Shown in pieces: positions 36,501-48,452 of a DNA stretch of 64,000 bases. A program made the position numbers and the translations under genes. Origin of the DNA: Spinacia oleracea (lineage: Eukaryota; Streptophyta; Magnoliopsida; Caryophyllales; Amaranthaceae); NCBI RefSeq assembly GCF_020520425.1, contig NC_079492.1, positions 60,697,042 to 60,761,041 of the forward strand, given 5' to 3'. Under the pieces are notes generated by a model. That model had not been told where the DNA came from and ran no database searches. It saw only the letters and a program-made list of their open reading frames with translations. Position 1 is the first letter of the stretch, and the number at the start of each line of letters is the position of its first letter.

Positions 36501-39500
36501 TGACCTCCTACAACAGAGTGTGAGTAAATGTCAACACCCATCTCAAGATTTGATCAAACACACTACACACCAAAAAGTTCATAGTCACCTTGGCACCCAT
36601 GTCTTTTGATTGAGTAGTACAACAGGCCTTGCAATCGCAACTTCCATGACAAACTGGGCATTTCAATTTCACTTCTTCTGTATCAGCAGACCTGAAGCAT
36701 ATAGCCAGAAAATATAGATGCCGACAGATAAATCATAGTATCTATGTATTATAAGCTGATTCATAAGTACGGAGTAGAAAATAAGGCCATAGTCACACAG
36801 TTAAGTAGTATCATTGTTGTCAACTGCACATGTCGCAGGGTTGCAGAATGATGTCCTACAAAAACCATTTTTCTAGTGCATTAACAGTTTGATTCTCCAT
36901 GTACAATAGACCATTAGACCCATCATACTGCCTTTCTCTTTACCACCACTATCTATGAGTTTTTCCTGGTTGTTCAGTTTAAATCCTCCCTGAATGCGCG
37001 TTTTTCCACTAAAATAGATTGCAAAATACATCCACGGTTTCAGAAAGTCTGGAAACTTCTCAAGTTATTATCAACCCTCGAGTCATAATTCATTCGAATT
37101 TTCAACAATGTTGGAAATATGAACATGGAAAGTACTCAAAGAAAAGATCTTTGGTAGGTTGGAAAATACAAACAAAGGCCAAATCATACATTTAAGTAGT
37201 ATTATTGTTATCAACTGCACATGTCACAGGGTTGCAGAAATGCTATGTCCTACAGAAAATCATATTTCTAGTGCATCAACAGTTTGATTATCCAAATACA
37301 ATAGATCATTAGACTCATCATACTTCCTTTTTCTTTACCACCACCTATCTATCAGTTTTTCCTGGTTGTTCTGTTCAAATCCTCCTTGGATACGCATTTT
37401 TCCACTAAAATAGATTGCAAAATCCATCCATGGTTTCAGAAAGTATGGATACTTCTCAAGTTATTAACAAATAATTCATATTCAAATATTCAATAATGTT
37501 AGAAGTATGAGCATTGAAGGTACTCAAAGAAAAGATCTTTGGTAAGTCGGATAATTAAGTTTCAGCCTTTATTGTAGAAATTATAAGTAGCAAGCATTAG
37601 AGATAAGGAAATCTCAGCATTTCTCAACCATGGCAATAAGATCATTGAATCCCCAATTTCCATAACAAAACAGTTTTAATCTCCCTCTGTTCCATAATCC
37701 GTATCATCTGTCACTTAAATGCAATATCACTTTTCACTTTGTAATAATACTAATTTACCATTGATTGTCTATTCTAAATATTACTTATATGATACAACTA
37801 GAAAGATAATTAAGTCAAAAAAGAAAAAGAAAATAAGCCAAAATTTCATCAGAAGGTGAAAATTCAACAGAAAGTACCTCTCTTTTATGCAATTAGAACA
37901 AAAGTACCGCTTCTTACAGCTCGAACACTTGATTAAACACAACTTATCAAACTTCCGACACCAATGGCATTTCTTCCTTCCACTATTCCTTACTTTCTCA
38001 ACTTTGCCAGGATAAGGCACAACCTAATAAATTTACAAAAGCACAAAATATGAAACCAATAAACAAAAAGAAAAAAAAAAATTAGAATTTAGAACCAATA
38101 TAAACAAAAAAAAAACTTACCTTCAAAGTGCCAATAGGAGGGGGCTCAATGTTCTTGGACCGAAAACGCCTAGTAACTAAAGAATTCGAACAATGAGCCC
38201 CAATTTTGATCCCCAAAGAGTCAGCATTGTCAAGAAATTGTGTTGCAGGAGCAGGAGGGATTGCCATTAACCCAAAAGGCAAATCCCTTGTAACTTCCCC
38301 TGAATCCCCAGGCCGTTTTTCACTCTTCTTTGTACTCTCAAGAATCTCCCTTCTCAAGAACACTCGAATCAATTCCGCCTTCATTCTCTTCATCCCTTTA
38401 TCTGAATTGTTCTCCAGAATCTCTAATTCCCTCTTTCTCTTCAACTTTTTCTCAGCTTTCTCCCCTCCATCACCCCTCTGTAACTTCAATTCTTCAGGAA
38501 CTGTAATCTTCATCTGCCGTAACCTCCCTTGCTCATGATGTATTTCACACAATGTCTTCCCTTCTAATGCCATCCTCTTACACCACCACCCCCGCCCATC
38601 CGTCCTCTTACACCTCACCTCCTCCACCGCTGCTTCCACCACCGCCGCCATTCGCTTTGAATTCTCTTTCTCCACCACCACCCCCTCCTCAGCCACCACC
38701 TCATCCTGCTGCTCCACTTTGATCACAACCTTGGCACCTTCCTCCGCCCCTCTTCCCAAACAATCATTCTTAGCTCCCTTCTTCCTCTTAGTAGTCTTAG
38801 TAGTCTTCTTGTTCTTCTTCTCCTCCCCAACCACATCACTAATTTTAATCCCCATAAAATGCTCCTCACAGAGATTCTGCCCTTCCACCACCTTACTCTT
38901 ACACCGCCACTCACCGCCGTCGTTTTGCGTACACCGTAAACTCTCCGGGACTGCAACTGTCACCACAGCCCCACCCACATTTTTTCTCTTATTACTTTTT
39001 ACCACTTTCATTTTACAATTCCCCTGTTTCTTCACCACCGGCACAATTTCTTTCTCCTCCTTCTCCTTATTCTTCTTCCGCATTGCAGGCCTTCTCAGAT
39101 TCTGGGTCTTAGCCTTATTGAAGTGAATCTCACAGAGGGTCTGCCCATCCAAAACCTGCTTCTTGCACCGCCAGCTCCGCCCGTCATTTCTATTACACCG
39201 TAAGTGGTCCGGCACCGGACCCGGAGTCGCATTAACCGGGTCCAGTAGTGTCGGGGGACCCAGTTCAGATGGTAGCGGGAGAGCCAGTTCAGGTGGTGGC
39301 GGGGGAGCCAGTTCAGGTGGTGGCAGAGAAGCCGGTTCAGGTGGTGGCAGAGGAGCCGGTTCAGGTGGGGGCGGGTTGAAAACGTACTCGTCTACCGGTT
39401 CGGGTTTGACTGGAAGGCGGATCCGAATCCTGGGTTTTGGTTTTGGTTTGGGATTAGGGTTGGGAGTGGGGGTGGGAGTAGGATTGGGAGTGCGTTTCTT

Positions 39501-39635
39501 TTGGCCGCGGTAGATGTGAGAGAGGCAGAAGGATTTTCCGTCGACAACACGGCGTTTGCAGCGCCAATCACGGCCGTCGGTTCTCTTGCATCTAAGATCA
39601 TCCGGTGGTAAAGGCTCCTCCAGAACCCCTTCCAT
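33529..39635 (-). CDS. WRC-RING-JmjC protein (KDM3/JMJ25 clade), degenerate metal site
   Basis: Eleven exons in transcript order: 39635-38121, 38023-37878, 36691-36589, 36507-36375, 36274-36211, 36106-35086, 34872-34357, 34233-34161, 34074-33989, 33811-33692, 33609-33529. All junctions are GT-AG and in phase; 1285 residues, nuclear by family. Four WRC modules ([11 protein letters not shown]-like) begin near residues 14, 144, 232 and 339; the fourth reads WWC. Proline-rich and Lys-rich linkers separate them. A RING-like Cys cluster (KKCHWCRK...[13 protein letters not shown]) starts near 524, then the [18 protein letters not shown] motif of KDM3 proteins, then a JmjC domain to the C-terminus. 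KDM3-type enzymes demethylate H3K9. Here the HxD pair is Ser988/Asn990 and the distal His is Tyr1213 (CPYQIRN), so iron-dependent activity is unlikely; a scaffold or ubiquitin-ligase role is possible, as for the related JMJ24 (inference). Confidence 0.9.
36782..37557. repeat. ~390-bp tandem duplication in intron 2 of the JmjC gene
   Basis: Copy 1 (about 36782-37169) and copy 2 (about 37174-37557) align end to end. Shared landmarks are TCAACTGCACATGTC, CCTGGTTGTTC, TCCACTAAAATAGATTGCAA and AAAGAAAAGATCTTTGGTA, each about 390 bp apart. By eye the copies are about 85% alike. They lie inside the intron between the two RING-encoding exons and do not touch splice sites. Confidence 0.9.
37679..37800. 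repeat. Stowaway-like half element in intron 2
   Basis: Begins CTCCCTCTGTTCCATAATCC, the Stowaway terminal consensus, and has AT-rich sequence after it. The matching inverted end was not found, so it is a truncated copy at best. Confidence 0.4.
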
Positions 39636-40059
39636 TGTAAATTCCTAGGAAAAGATAGAGATGGAGATGGAGAGAGAAAGAAAAAAATAGGGGAATTGAG
39701 GAGAGAGAAAGCGGTAGGAAAAAGTGAAGATAATAGATTGATTGGTGTTTATGAAAAAAAGATTATTGTGTTGTTTTTCGAAAAGAAATTAATTTTGGGT
39801 TTCCTTTACTGGGTCTCTGTTCGGGAAACAGAGATTCAGAGTACAGATTACTACATGGATATCTGAGACTGTTATGAATACAGTTTATGCTTATTACCAG
39901 TACAGTAGTTATAGTTAATACGAGTACTGGTAACACTTTCGTGTTTTTGAGGGTGTTATGTGCCTAGAGTCTTATAAAGATCAGGATATATCAACGATAT
40001 GAAAGATATTAGTAACACTTTCGTGTTTCAGGGATGTTACGTTGAAAGATTTTAGTAAC
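39636..40059 (-). promoter_or_regulatory. 5' region of JmjC gene with short repeated modules
   Basis: Immediately upstream of the ATG (39636-39760) the transcribed strand is CT-rich, as in many plant leaders. Further out, the module GTAACACTTTCGTGTTT with GGGTGTTA/GGATGTTAC follows at about 39929 and 40011. A third copy at 45708 lies just beyond the copia insertion, so the array was one block before the insertion. No TATA box is assigned. Confidence 0.55.
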
Positions 40060-40466
40060 GGTTGAATTTAAGAGAATTTCATGAAGAAAGCTTAGAAGGA
40101 ACACACCAATAATGGACCTTAACAACTATAAACTGAGTTGCTGAGGGGAGAGAATTCTTGTATTAAGAAGTTGCTTATTACACAAGTAATTAGGATAAAA
40201 CGTAATAAATGAAAATATACAAGAGATAAGCTTATATAGGAAAGATATGCCTTGCTGTCCTAACCAATCAGAAAGCAGCAGCATTACTAACAGCCAATCA
40301 TATGCAACTGCTCTAACAACCAAGCTGCTGCATTGCCACGTCAGCTGAAGTAGTTACAAGGGTGATTATCATGTGTGAGAAGGTGTATGTATGTTGTGGT
40401 GAGCCTGCAGTGCACATGCAGCTTAACTGACCACTATCAGACTGCAATATGCTATATTAACCAACA
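40060..40466 (-). repeat. 3' LTR (left copy) of copia 40060-45707
   Basis: 407 bp, a direct repeat of 45299-45707, ending CCAACA. The adjoining run of nine or more C (plus strand) is the polypurine tract of the minus-strand element. Confidence 0.93.
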
Positions 40467-43400
40467 CCCCCCCCCTCAAGCTAGGGGTTGCAGAAGAAAG
40501 ACCTAGCTTGGAGAGCAAGTCTGAAAACTGTGGAGAGGGCAAAGCTTTAGTGAACACATCAGCAAGTTGAGAGTGAGTAGGCAAATAAGTTAGTTGGATA
40601 AGGCCTTCTAAAACCTTGTCCCTGGTGAAGTGACAGTCAATTTCAATGTGTTTTGTACGCTCATGGAAAACTGGATTCTTGCCAATGTAGATGGCTGACT
40701 GGTTGTCACAGTGCAGTGTGACTGGTTTGAGATCAGTGATGCCAAGTTATTCAAGAAGCCTAACTAGCCAAGTGATCTCAGAGGCTGCTGCAGCCATTGC
40801 TCTGTATTCAGCTTCAGAAGAACTCTTAGAAACAGTAGATTGCTTCTTAGATTTCCAAGAAATAGGAGAGTTACCAAACAGCAAAACATAACCTGTGATG
40901 GATTTTCTGGTGTTAGGGCAAGCTGCCCAATCACTATCAGAAAAAGCCTGCAAAGTGAGAGAATCTGCAGCATGAAGAACAATCCCTTGTCCTGCAGTGT
41001 GTGCCACATATCGAAGAACATGATGCAAAGCAGTAACATGAGGAACTCTAGGCATGTGCATAAACTGACTTAATAGCTGAACTGCAAAGCATAAGTCTGG
41101 TCTGGTGTGAGTAAGAAATTTAAGCTTCCCAACCAGTGTTCTATAATGTTCAGGTGCATCATAAAGAGCTCCTTCTTCTGCATACAACTTGGTGTTGATA
41201 GAAAGAGAAGTAGCAGCTGATTTGTGTAAGTCAAAACCACAATCAGATAACAAAGACTTAGTAAATTTCTTCTGTGTGAGGACCACTCCATCAGGTAAAT
41301 AGCCAACTTCTATACCAAGAAAGAAGTGCATAATGCCTAGATCCTTGATGTTAAACACTGCATCCAAGTGAGCTTTAAGTGTGATGATAGTAGGAAGATG
41401 ATTGCCTGTCAGCAAGATATCATCAACATAGATAGCAGCTATGGTTATGTGATCATCATGCTTCTTAATGAACAAAGAGTAATCTTTCTTAGACTTAATG
41501 AACCCTTGATACTGCAATTCTCCATGTAGCTTTGCAAACCATTGTCTAGATGCCTGTTTGAGGCCATACAATGACTTCTTTAATCTGCAGACCTTGTTAT
41601 CTGGATTAGGAATACCCTCAGGCATTCTCATGTAAACTTCTTCATGGAGATCACCATGAAGAAAGGCATTATTCACATCTAGTTGGTATATGTCCCATCT
41701 CATGCTGGCTGCAAGTGCAATGATACACCTCACAGTGCCCATCTTGACTACAGGAGAGAATGTCTCCTCATAGTCAATGCCATATTTCTGTGTGAAGCCC
41801 TTTGCAACTAATATGGCTTTACACCTTTCAAGTGAGCCATCAGATTTGAGCTTGACTTTGAATACCCATTTGCAACCAATGGGTTTCTTGCCAAGAGGTA
41901 AAGCAACAACCTCTCATGTGTCATTCTGCAACAAAACTGTAATCTCTTTCTCCATTGCTTGCACCCATTTAGGTTTCTGTGCAGCTTCTGTATAAGAACT
42001 AGGCTCAGTGATATTGTCAAGCAACACCACCATTTCATGGTGATTAGGGGGCAAACTCTTGTAAGAAACCATGTTGCACCAGTGTGTGGTAGTAAAACAA
42101 TGATAATCTGTCAAATAAGAAGGAGGTTTGTGTGTCCTGCCAGAAGTTCTATTAGATGGTGGTGGTGGGGGAATAATGAGAGGAGATTGAAGAACAGGTG
42201 GAGTGGAAGAAGCAGAGGGAGAAATGAGAGAAGAAGTAGAGTCAGGAGTGGAAAGAGGTGAAGAATTAGAGAAAGATAGAGGAGTAGAAGGGGTAGTAGA
42301 TGGTTCTGAAGATGTGGCAGAAGTATGAGAGTGTGTGGGAGTAGTTTGTGGGAGAATAGGAAAAGGTAGGACAGTGTTTGGATCAGGGAGGAGAGGTGTA
42401 TGGACAGGTAAGAAAAGATAAGGTGGGAACTCAGAAAGAGAAGAAGAAGTGGTAGCATTGTCATGGTCAGAATGATGAAAAGGAAAATGTGTTTCATGGA
42501 AAACAACATCTCTGGACACAAAGATTTTGCCTGTGGTTTTGTCTAACACTTTATATCCCTTCTGAGTTGGAGAGTAGCCAATGAAAACACAAGGTGTGGC
42601 CCTGGGATCAAACTTAGTTCTGTGTGCTTTGGTGGTGGACACATACACCAAACACCCAAAAGCTTTTAACTTTTTAAGTGATCATAAAGAGGCTTATGAC
42701 CATGGAGCTTTTCATAAGGTGTGAGGTTATCAATGCTCTTCAATGGCATCCTGTTTATGAGATATGTAGCACAAAGAACACATTCTCCCCAGTATCTCAT
42801 TGGTAGTTTAGATTAGAAGTGTAAAGCTCGAGCTGTTTCAAGTAAATGCCTATGTTTTCTCTCCACCACACCATTTTGTTGGGGAGTCCCACTACAACTG
42901 GTTTGCTGGACAATCCCTCTTTGCATTAACACTTGTTTCATGTTACCTTCTGTCAATTCCAGAGCATTATCTGATCTGATGCACATAACTTTAGAATTGA
43001 ATTGAGTCTCCACCATGTTCAGAAAAGAAATAATAACAGGAATTGCATCTGTTTTAGACTTTAAAAGATGAGTCCAGGTTGTTCTTGTAAAATCATCCAC
43101 TGTGGTAAGAAACATAGTACATCCAGTATGAGTTTTATGCTTATATGGCCCCCAAGTATCTAAATGTATCAACTGGAACATCTTTGTACTCTTTATACTA
43201 CTAACTGGAAATGAACTTCTAGGTTGTTTAGCTACAGGACATATTTGACAAATACTGTCATGTGTCAGTGGAATGTCTAAACTATCAATCACTAGCTTCA
43301 TCTTATTGTAAGGAATGTGTCCTAGCCTCAAATGCCAAATCTGTACAGCAGTCTTGTTGTCATGGGAAGCTTTGAAACAGGTAGCAGAAGCAGATGTAGC

Positions 43401-45298
43401 ATCTGTTTGTAACTTGTCATCATCAATGTTGTACAACCCTGACTTCACACTACCAAGAACCTGTGGCCCTTTCATTGAATGGCCCTGAACATAGCATTTA
43501 TCAGCAGTGAATGAAATTGTACAGCTCTGGTCATTGCACAATTTATTGATGGATAGCAGGTTGTAATGAAAATCAGGCACATGTAATACATCTTTCAGCT
43601 GTATATGATCATTTATAGTAACTGTTCCCTTATGATGAACTGCAACTTTTCTTCCATCAGGTATGGTTATAAAGTCATTGTCACTAATAACAGCCTCATA
43701 AGAATCAAACATGTTCAAATTGGCACACATATGATCTGATGCACCACTATCTAGCAACCAACTGGATTTTGAACATGTAAGAAAACAGAAAGTGTTACCT
43801 GCCATAAAAGCATGAGCTGGAGATTCTCCTTCCTCATGTTGAGTCTCTGGTGTGCAAGATTTATCATTCTGTTGTTTACTCAGGAGATTCAATAACTGTG
43901 TGCATTGCTCTGCAGTGAGAAAACCTGGTTGAGACTGTGACTGCACTGGACAATCTCTTTCTGTAGGATAGAATGATTGTTTTTGTTGATACTCTGTCAT
44001 ATCTTCATCAGTATATCCCTCATCTGTATAAGCAGCTGCTGCAGCTCTTTTATCAGACTTAAAACCAGTAAAACCAGGTGGAAATCCATGCAACTTAAAG
44101 CATCTCTCAGTACTATGTCCACTGACTTTACAGTGATCACAGAAGTAGATAGAAGGTTTTTTGTAAACAGCTGACTTGTTTGCACCAGTGTAATTGTTTC
44201 TTGTGTTATGATAGGGTTGCTGAGGTTTGTAAGAATTTCCTCTATTATAGTTGTCACTGAACCTTCTTCTGTCAGCTCCAAAAGCATGGCTCTCATGCTG
44301 TTGTGAATGTGAACCAATCTCTCTTTGCCTCTCCTCTTGTGCTAGCATTCTGTATGCATGTGAAATTGTAGGCAATGGTTGCATCATTAGAAGACTACCT
44401 CTAGTTACAGCCAAGTGTTCTCCCAACTTCATAAGAAATTGCATAAGTCTTTGCTCCTGTTGCATCTTGAAAATTCTTTGTGTCACATTACATATGCAAA
44501 GATTGCAAGTACATGTTGGCAAGGGATTTGCTGCACTAATCTTATCCCATATAGACTTTATTTCTGTAAAGAACTCTGCCACATTATGACTTCCCTGTGA
44601 GATTTCTGCTGCTTGTTGTTCTAAGGAGAAGAGTTGTGGTCCAGATACAAAACCAAATCTATCCTCTAAATCTAACCAGATTTCTCTAGCAGTATGGAAG
44701 TATAGAACACTCTTAGATATAGAACCATCAAGATTGAACAATAACCAAGATATCATCATATCATTGCACCTCATCCATGCCTGGTAAGTGTCATGTGTAG
44801 GATCTGGTTTTGTTATTGTGCCATCAACAAACCCTAGCTTGTTCTTAGATGACATAGAGATCATCATACTTCTCCTCCAATCACCATAACCTTCACCTTT
44901 GAACTTAATTGAAACTAACTGACTAGCTGTGTTATCAGTTGAATGAAGATAAAAAGGACTAGCAGGATCTTGATTTGGAGCCAAAAATGGTGTAGTCATT
45001 TTGTTATAGGGGAAAATGAATTCCAGATAGAAATTCTAGGTATATGTAGCAAATATCAGGAAGAATGATATCAAATAATCGATCAACAAATTGAGTTGCA
45101 GTAGAAACAATTTAGCAAGAATCAGCAAGAATCAATAACAGGAATTCCTAATCAATCAGCAATTAGGAGAAATACTAGAAATTGAGATGAGGATGAACAG
45201 ACCTCAAAGAACACAGAACTCAGAAACTTGATTGAATCATACCAGCAACAAGATGATAGAAAAACGAAGCAGAATCTTGACCTTTTGCTCTGATACCA

Positions 45299-45707
45299 TG
45301 TTGAATTTAAGAGAATTTCATGAAGAAAGCTTAGAAGGAACACACCAACAATGGACCTTAGCAACTATAAACTGAGTTGCTGAGGGGAGAGAATTCTTGT
45401 ATTAAGAAGTTGCTTATTACACAAGCAATTAGGATAAAACGTAATAAAATGAAAATAATACAAGAGATAAGCTTATATAGGAAAGATATGCCTTGCTGTC
45501 CTAACCAATCAGAAAGCAGCAGCATTACTAACAGCCAATCATATGCAACTGCTCTAACAACCAAGCTGCTGCATTGCCACGTCAGCTGAAGTAGTTACAA
45601 GGGTGATTATCATGTGTGAGAAGGTGTATGTATGTTGTGGTGAGCCTGCAGTGCACATGCAGCTTAACTGACAACTATCAGACTGCAATATGCTATATTA
45701 ACCAACA
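45299..45707 (-). repeat. 5' LTR (right copy) of copia 40060-45707
   Basis: 409 bp, beginning TGTTGAATTTAAG and ending CCAACA. The primer-binding site complementary to initiator tRNA-Met touches its inner edge at 45280-45298. Confidence 0.93.
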
Positions 45708-45712
45708 GTAAC

Positions 45713-47912
45713 ACTTTCGTGTTTCAGGGATGTTACATTGCAGAGTCTTGTGAATATCGACATTTAAATGGATAGATCAACGATATGATATTTTTGTTTT
45801 TTTTTGTATTTCAAATTTTGTGAGGATTATTGATTAAAAGATGTGGATGTTGGGTTGTTTTGGGGATTGAAAATGATTTCATGTGAAGTGTGATTTATGA
45901 TTCTGTATCAATTTATTTGGTGCAGCTGAGCAATTGATGCAGCCTGCAAGTGAATTGTATGTTGTGTTGTGCAATGTTGAACTACTTGAATCGGTACCCA
46001 TGAGATGGGAACCACAAAGTTTTATGTATATGCTTCTCTAGTTCACTTTAGTATATATTGTACTCGACTACTTGTACTTGTTAGTTGTTACTTTATACTA
46101 CTCAACCCTGGACTTCTGTTTACATCCAACGAATGTGTTGTATGTACCTTACTCAGAATGTGATGCAAGAAAAGTATAATGTTATGTTAAAGAGAGTAAA
46201 CTTGCAAAATTCGAAACGTGAAGGTGATGGTAGTGATTAGTGAGACACGAAAAACAGTGAACAAGAAATCATGTTTTAAAGAAGATGTTAAAAGAACTGT
46301 TAAAAGAAAAGAAGTTTGCAAAGTAAAATACATTAAAGACACCTTATGTTCACCTGGAATTATCTGAACTTATTAGACTTGATTGAATCTGATTGGATTA
46401 TATTGAACCTAATTAGAACTGATTTATCAGACTATTTTTTTGTTTTGTAGTAGGTTAAAAGAGGATCTTAATGAACCAACACCTATCACGCTATCACAAC
46501 TTAGTGACTTAGTCAGCGTAATTACACAGATCTATACTTGAAACACTCCCAAACCTCTAATTAAACTTGAGAATATACTTTATTAAAAGTTTTTAGATCT
46601 AATTAAAACATACGATATCTTGAATGTAAAAAAAACGTATTCTAATGGATTAGTGATGAATATTTAATTTGTTTTTAATTGAGCTAAATTAAGTTATTGG
46701 GTAGGCAAATTGACCAATGGGTTCAAAAGTAGTTTGATGAGATCATTGAGAGAAGACGAATGCTGTCAATTCCAATCAAACTATCACTCTATCAGAGGCA
46801 CAGAATGCCCACAGTTAATGTCATGTGAGTTTAGGATTAGATTTTCAGACTTCCTTATCAATCTCTATGGTGGGCCTCCAGTTGGGCCTCACAAAGCAAT
46901 CAAAGTAGTCCAGCCCAATAATTCTGCGTTGCCTTTTTTCCATACCATACCAAACAGATTTTCCTTGACGAATTGGGAACCAAACGAAACACTAGCAGAT
47001 TAATGGTATTCCTTCTAAATTTTATTAGGAGTAACAATTACTACTTTCAACTGTATTTATTTTAAGAGTCACAATTTAATTTTAGGGTAATTTTTACACC
47101 CACTCCTCCACTATTTTATTATTTTTAATCTCTCATTACCTCCACTTAAATTATAAATAATTTTATTTTTGATTTATTATTTTTAATCTCTTATTACCCC
47201 AACTTGAATTATAAATAATTTTATTTTTTATAACTTTTGAATATGAATATAAGGGAATATTCTAATCGGAATAGTAGGTAATAATTTTGAAATCAATAAA
47301 GTTAAGTAAAATTACTTTGTAACTAATTTAATTTTTTATTAAATTTTAGCAAAATCAATGTCGGCTAGTTAATCTACAATTTTGAGTAGCTATAAGTTTA
47401 ATTTTTGTTATTTAATTAACCTTTTGGTTGTACTTTAATAGATTTTTTTTTTTATAAAAAAAATTGATTAGCGCTTTCCGATCTAGTTCGTGAGAACACT
47501 TATTTTTATCTTTATTATTATATCAAATTCAATTATGCTTCTTTAATACTTATATCGGTCAACAAGTGACTCCTACAAAAATACAGAGGGAGTAACACAT
47601 TACCTAAATCAAATGTTCAATGCCATAATTTTAAAAAGAGTGGTTAGGCATGGCCCAAGCTTATATGATATTGTGTTATATTATTATTGTCACATTTTTT
47701 ACTTACTTTGACGTGTCTTGTCATATTTTGCCTTTTTGGACTTTTCTAACAAGAATCTGGTCCATGCGTTAGCTCACATTGGCCACACAACTTTACATGT
47801 CATGTCTCGATCTGACTTGACCTAATGGCGTCTTTACCATCTCTTAAGTTAGTGTGCCTCATGGCGTCATAGGATGTTGCTGATAGCTTTGATAGATCCT
47901 AGATGCGAAGAC
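45713..47912. other. Intergenic region, no gene recognised
   Basis: AT-rich sequence with only short frames. It starts with the continuation of the repeated module seen upstream of the JmjC gene. A degraded Stowaway end (AATACAGAGGGAGTAAC) lies near 47580. Near-duplicate AT-rich words (AATTATAAATAATTTTATTTTT) repeat at 47150-47225. Confidence 0.5.
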
Positions 47913-47922
47913 CAAGTAGTAC

Positions 47923-48163
47923 GAGGAAGTATTTTCGGATATCTGATATACACATATATCAGAGCAAAAGACAAATAGCTAAAAGACAAAATAGGAAAAA
48001 AAGAAATAGCATTCTTGTTAAAAAAAAAGTACCCTTCTGTAAAAAAAAAAAAAAAAAAAAAAAGAAGTCTCATTCAATTTCTTTTTTTTATCTTTTTCCT
48101 ATTTTGTCTTTTGCTATGATATGCATTTGTAAGCCAATATCATATATGAAAAAATACTTCCTC
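47923..48163. mobile_element. Mutator-like MITE with 10-bp target duplication
   Basis: A 241-bp element with terminal inverted repeats GAGGAAGTATTTT/AAAATACTTCCTC and a second inverted pair inside (AGACAAAATAGGAAAAA with its complement). It is flanked by a perfect 10-bp duplication CAAGTAGTAC (47913-47922 and 48164-48173). The duplication length points to the MULE superfamily. An A-run of about 24 lies at the centre. Confidence 0.8.
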
Positions 48164-48193
48164 CAAGTAGTACAAATATAAGAATAATGTATA

Positions 48194-48452
48194 CTCCTTC
48201 CGTCCCTTAATATTCGACATGTTTTGACCGGACATGTTTGCCAATACACAACTTTGACCATCCGTTTCTTTAACTAAATATTATAAAAACTTATAAAAAT
48301 ATTAATATTTGAAAATATATATTAAGATGAAGCCAACAATATATTATATACTAACATTTTTTTTCATATACTATAAATGAAATATGGTCAAAGTGAATTT
48401 TGTGAATAGTGCAAAAAGTCAAAATAGGCCGAGTATTAAGGGACGGAGAGAG
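48194..48452. mobile_element. Stowaway MITE
   Basis: 259 bp, inverted ends CTCCTTCCGTCCCTTAATA and its complement (TATTAAGGGACGGAGAGAG), with TA on both sides (48192-48193 and 48453-48454). This is a typical Tc1/mariner-derived MITE with an AT-rich centre. Confidence 0.9.

Larger units (their letters stand above)
40060..45707 (-). mobile_element. Young Ty1/copia element, minus strand, near-complete
   Basis: LTRs 40060-40466 and 45299-45707, perfect 5-bp target duplication GTAAC (40055-40059 and 45708-45712), a tRNA-Met primer-binding site next to the right LTR (minus strand TGGTATCAGAGCAAAAGG) and a G-rich polypurine tract next to the left LTR. Minus-strand order: gag with CX2CX4HX4C-type knuckle (CDHCKVSGHSTERC), protease (WLLDSGASDHM), integrase with HLRLGH and GTPQQNGVVERKHRH, a Ser/Pro/Thr-rich spacer, reverse transcriptase (YQLDVNNAFLHGDL, YVDDILLTGN) and RNase H (SSSEAEYRAMA). 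The coding region is nearly whole, with about two or three breaks. LTRs are about 98-99% alike, so insertion was probably within the last half million years or so. Confidence 0.95.

Noticed and set aside
38719-39513. Plus-strand frames opposite the WRC exon (135 and 116 codons)
   Set aside because: Shadows of the minus-strand JmjC gene; Ser/Leu- and Gly-rich mirrors of its Lys- and Pro-rich coding strand.
42111-42521. Leucine-rich 136-codon minus-strand frame
   Set aside because: An alternative frame of the Ser/Pro/Thr-rich spacer of the copia element, not a membrane protein gene.
46710-47003. 97-codon plus-strand frame
   Set aside because: No motif and no coding-like neighbours; a chance frame in intergenic DNA.
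47903-48181. 92-codon Lys-rich frame
   Set aside because: It spans the MULE-like MITE and its central A-run.
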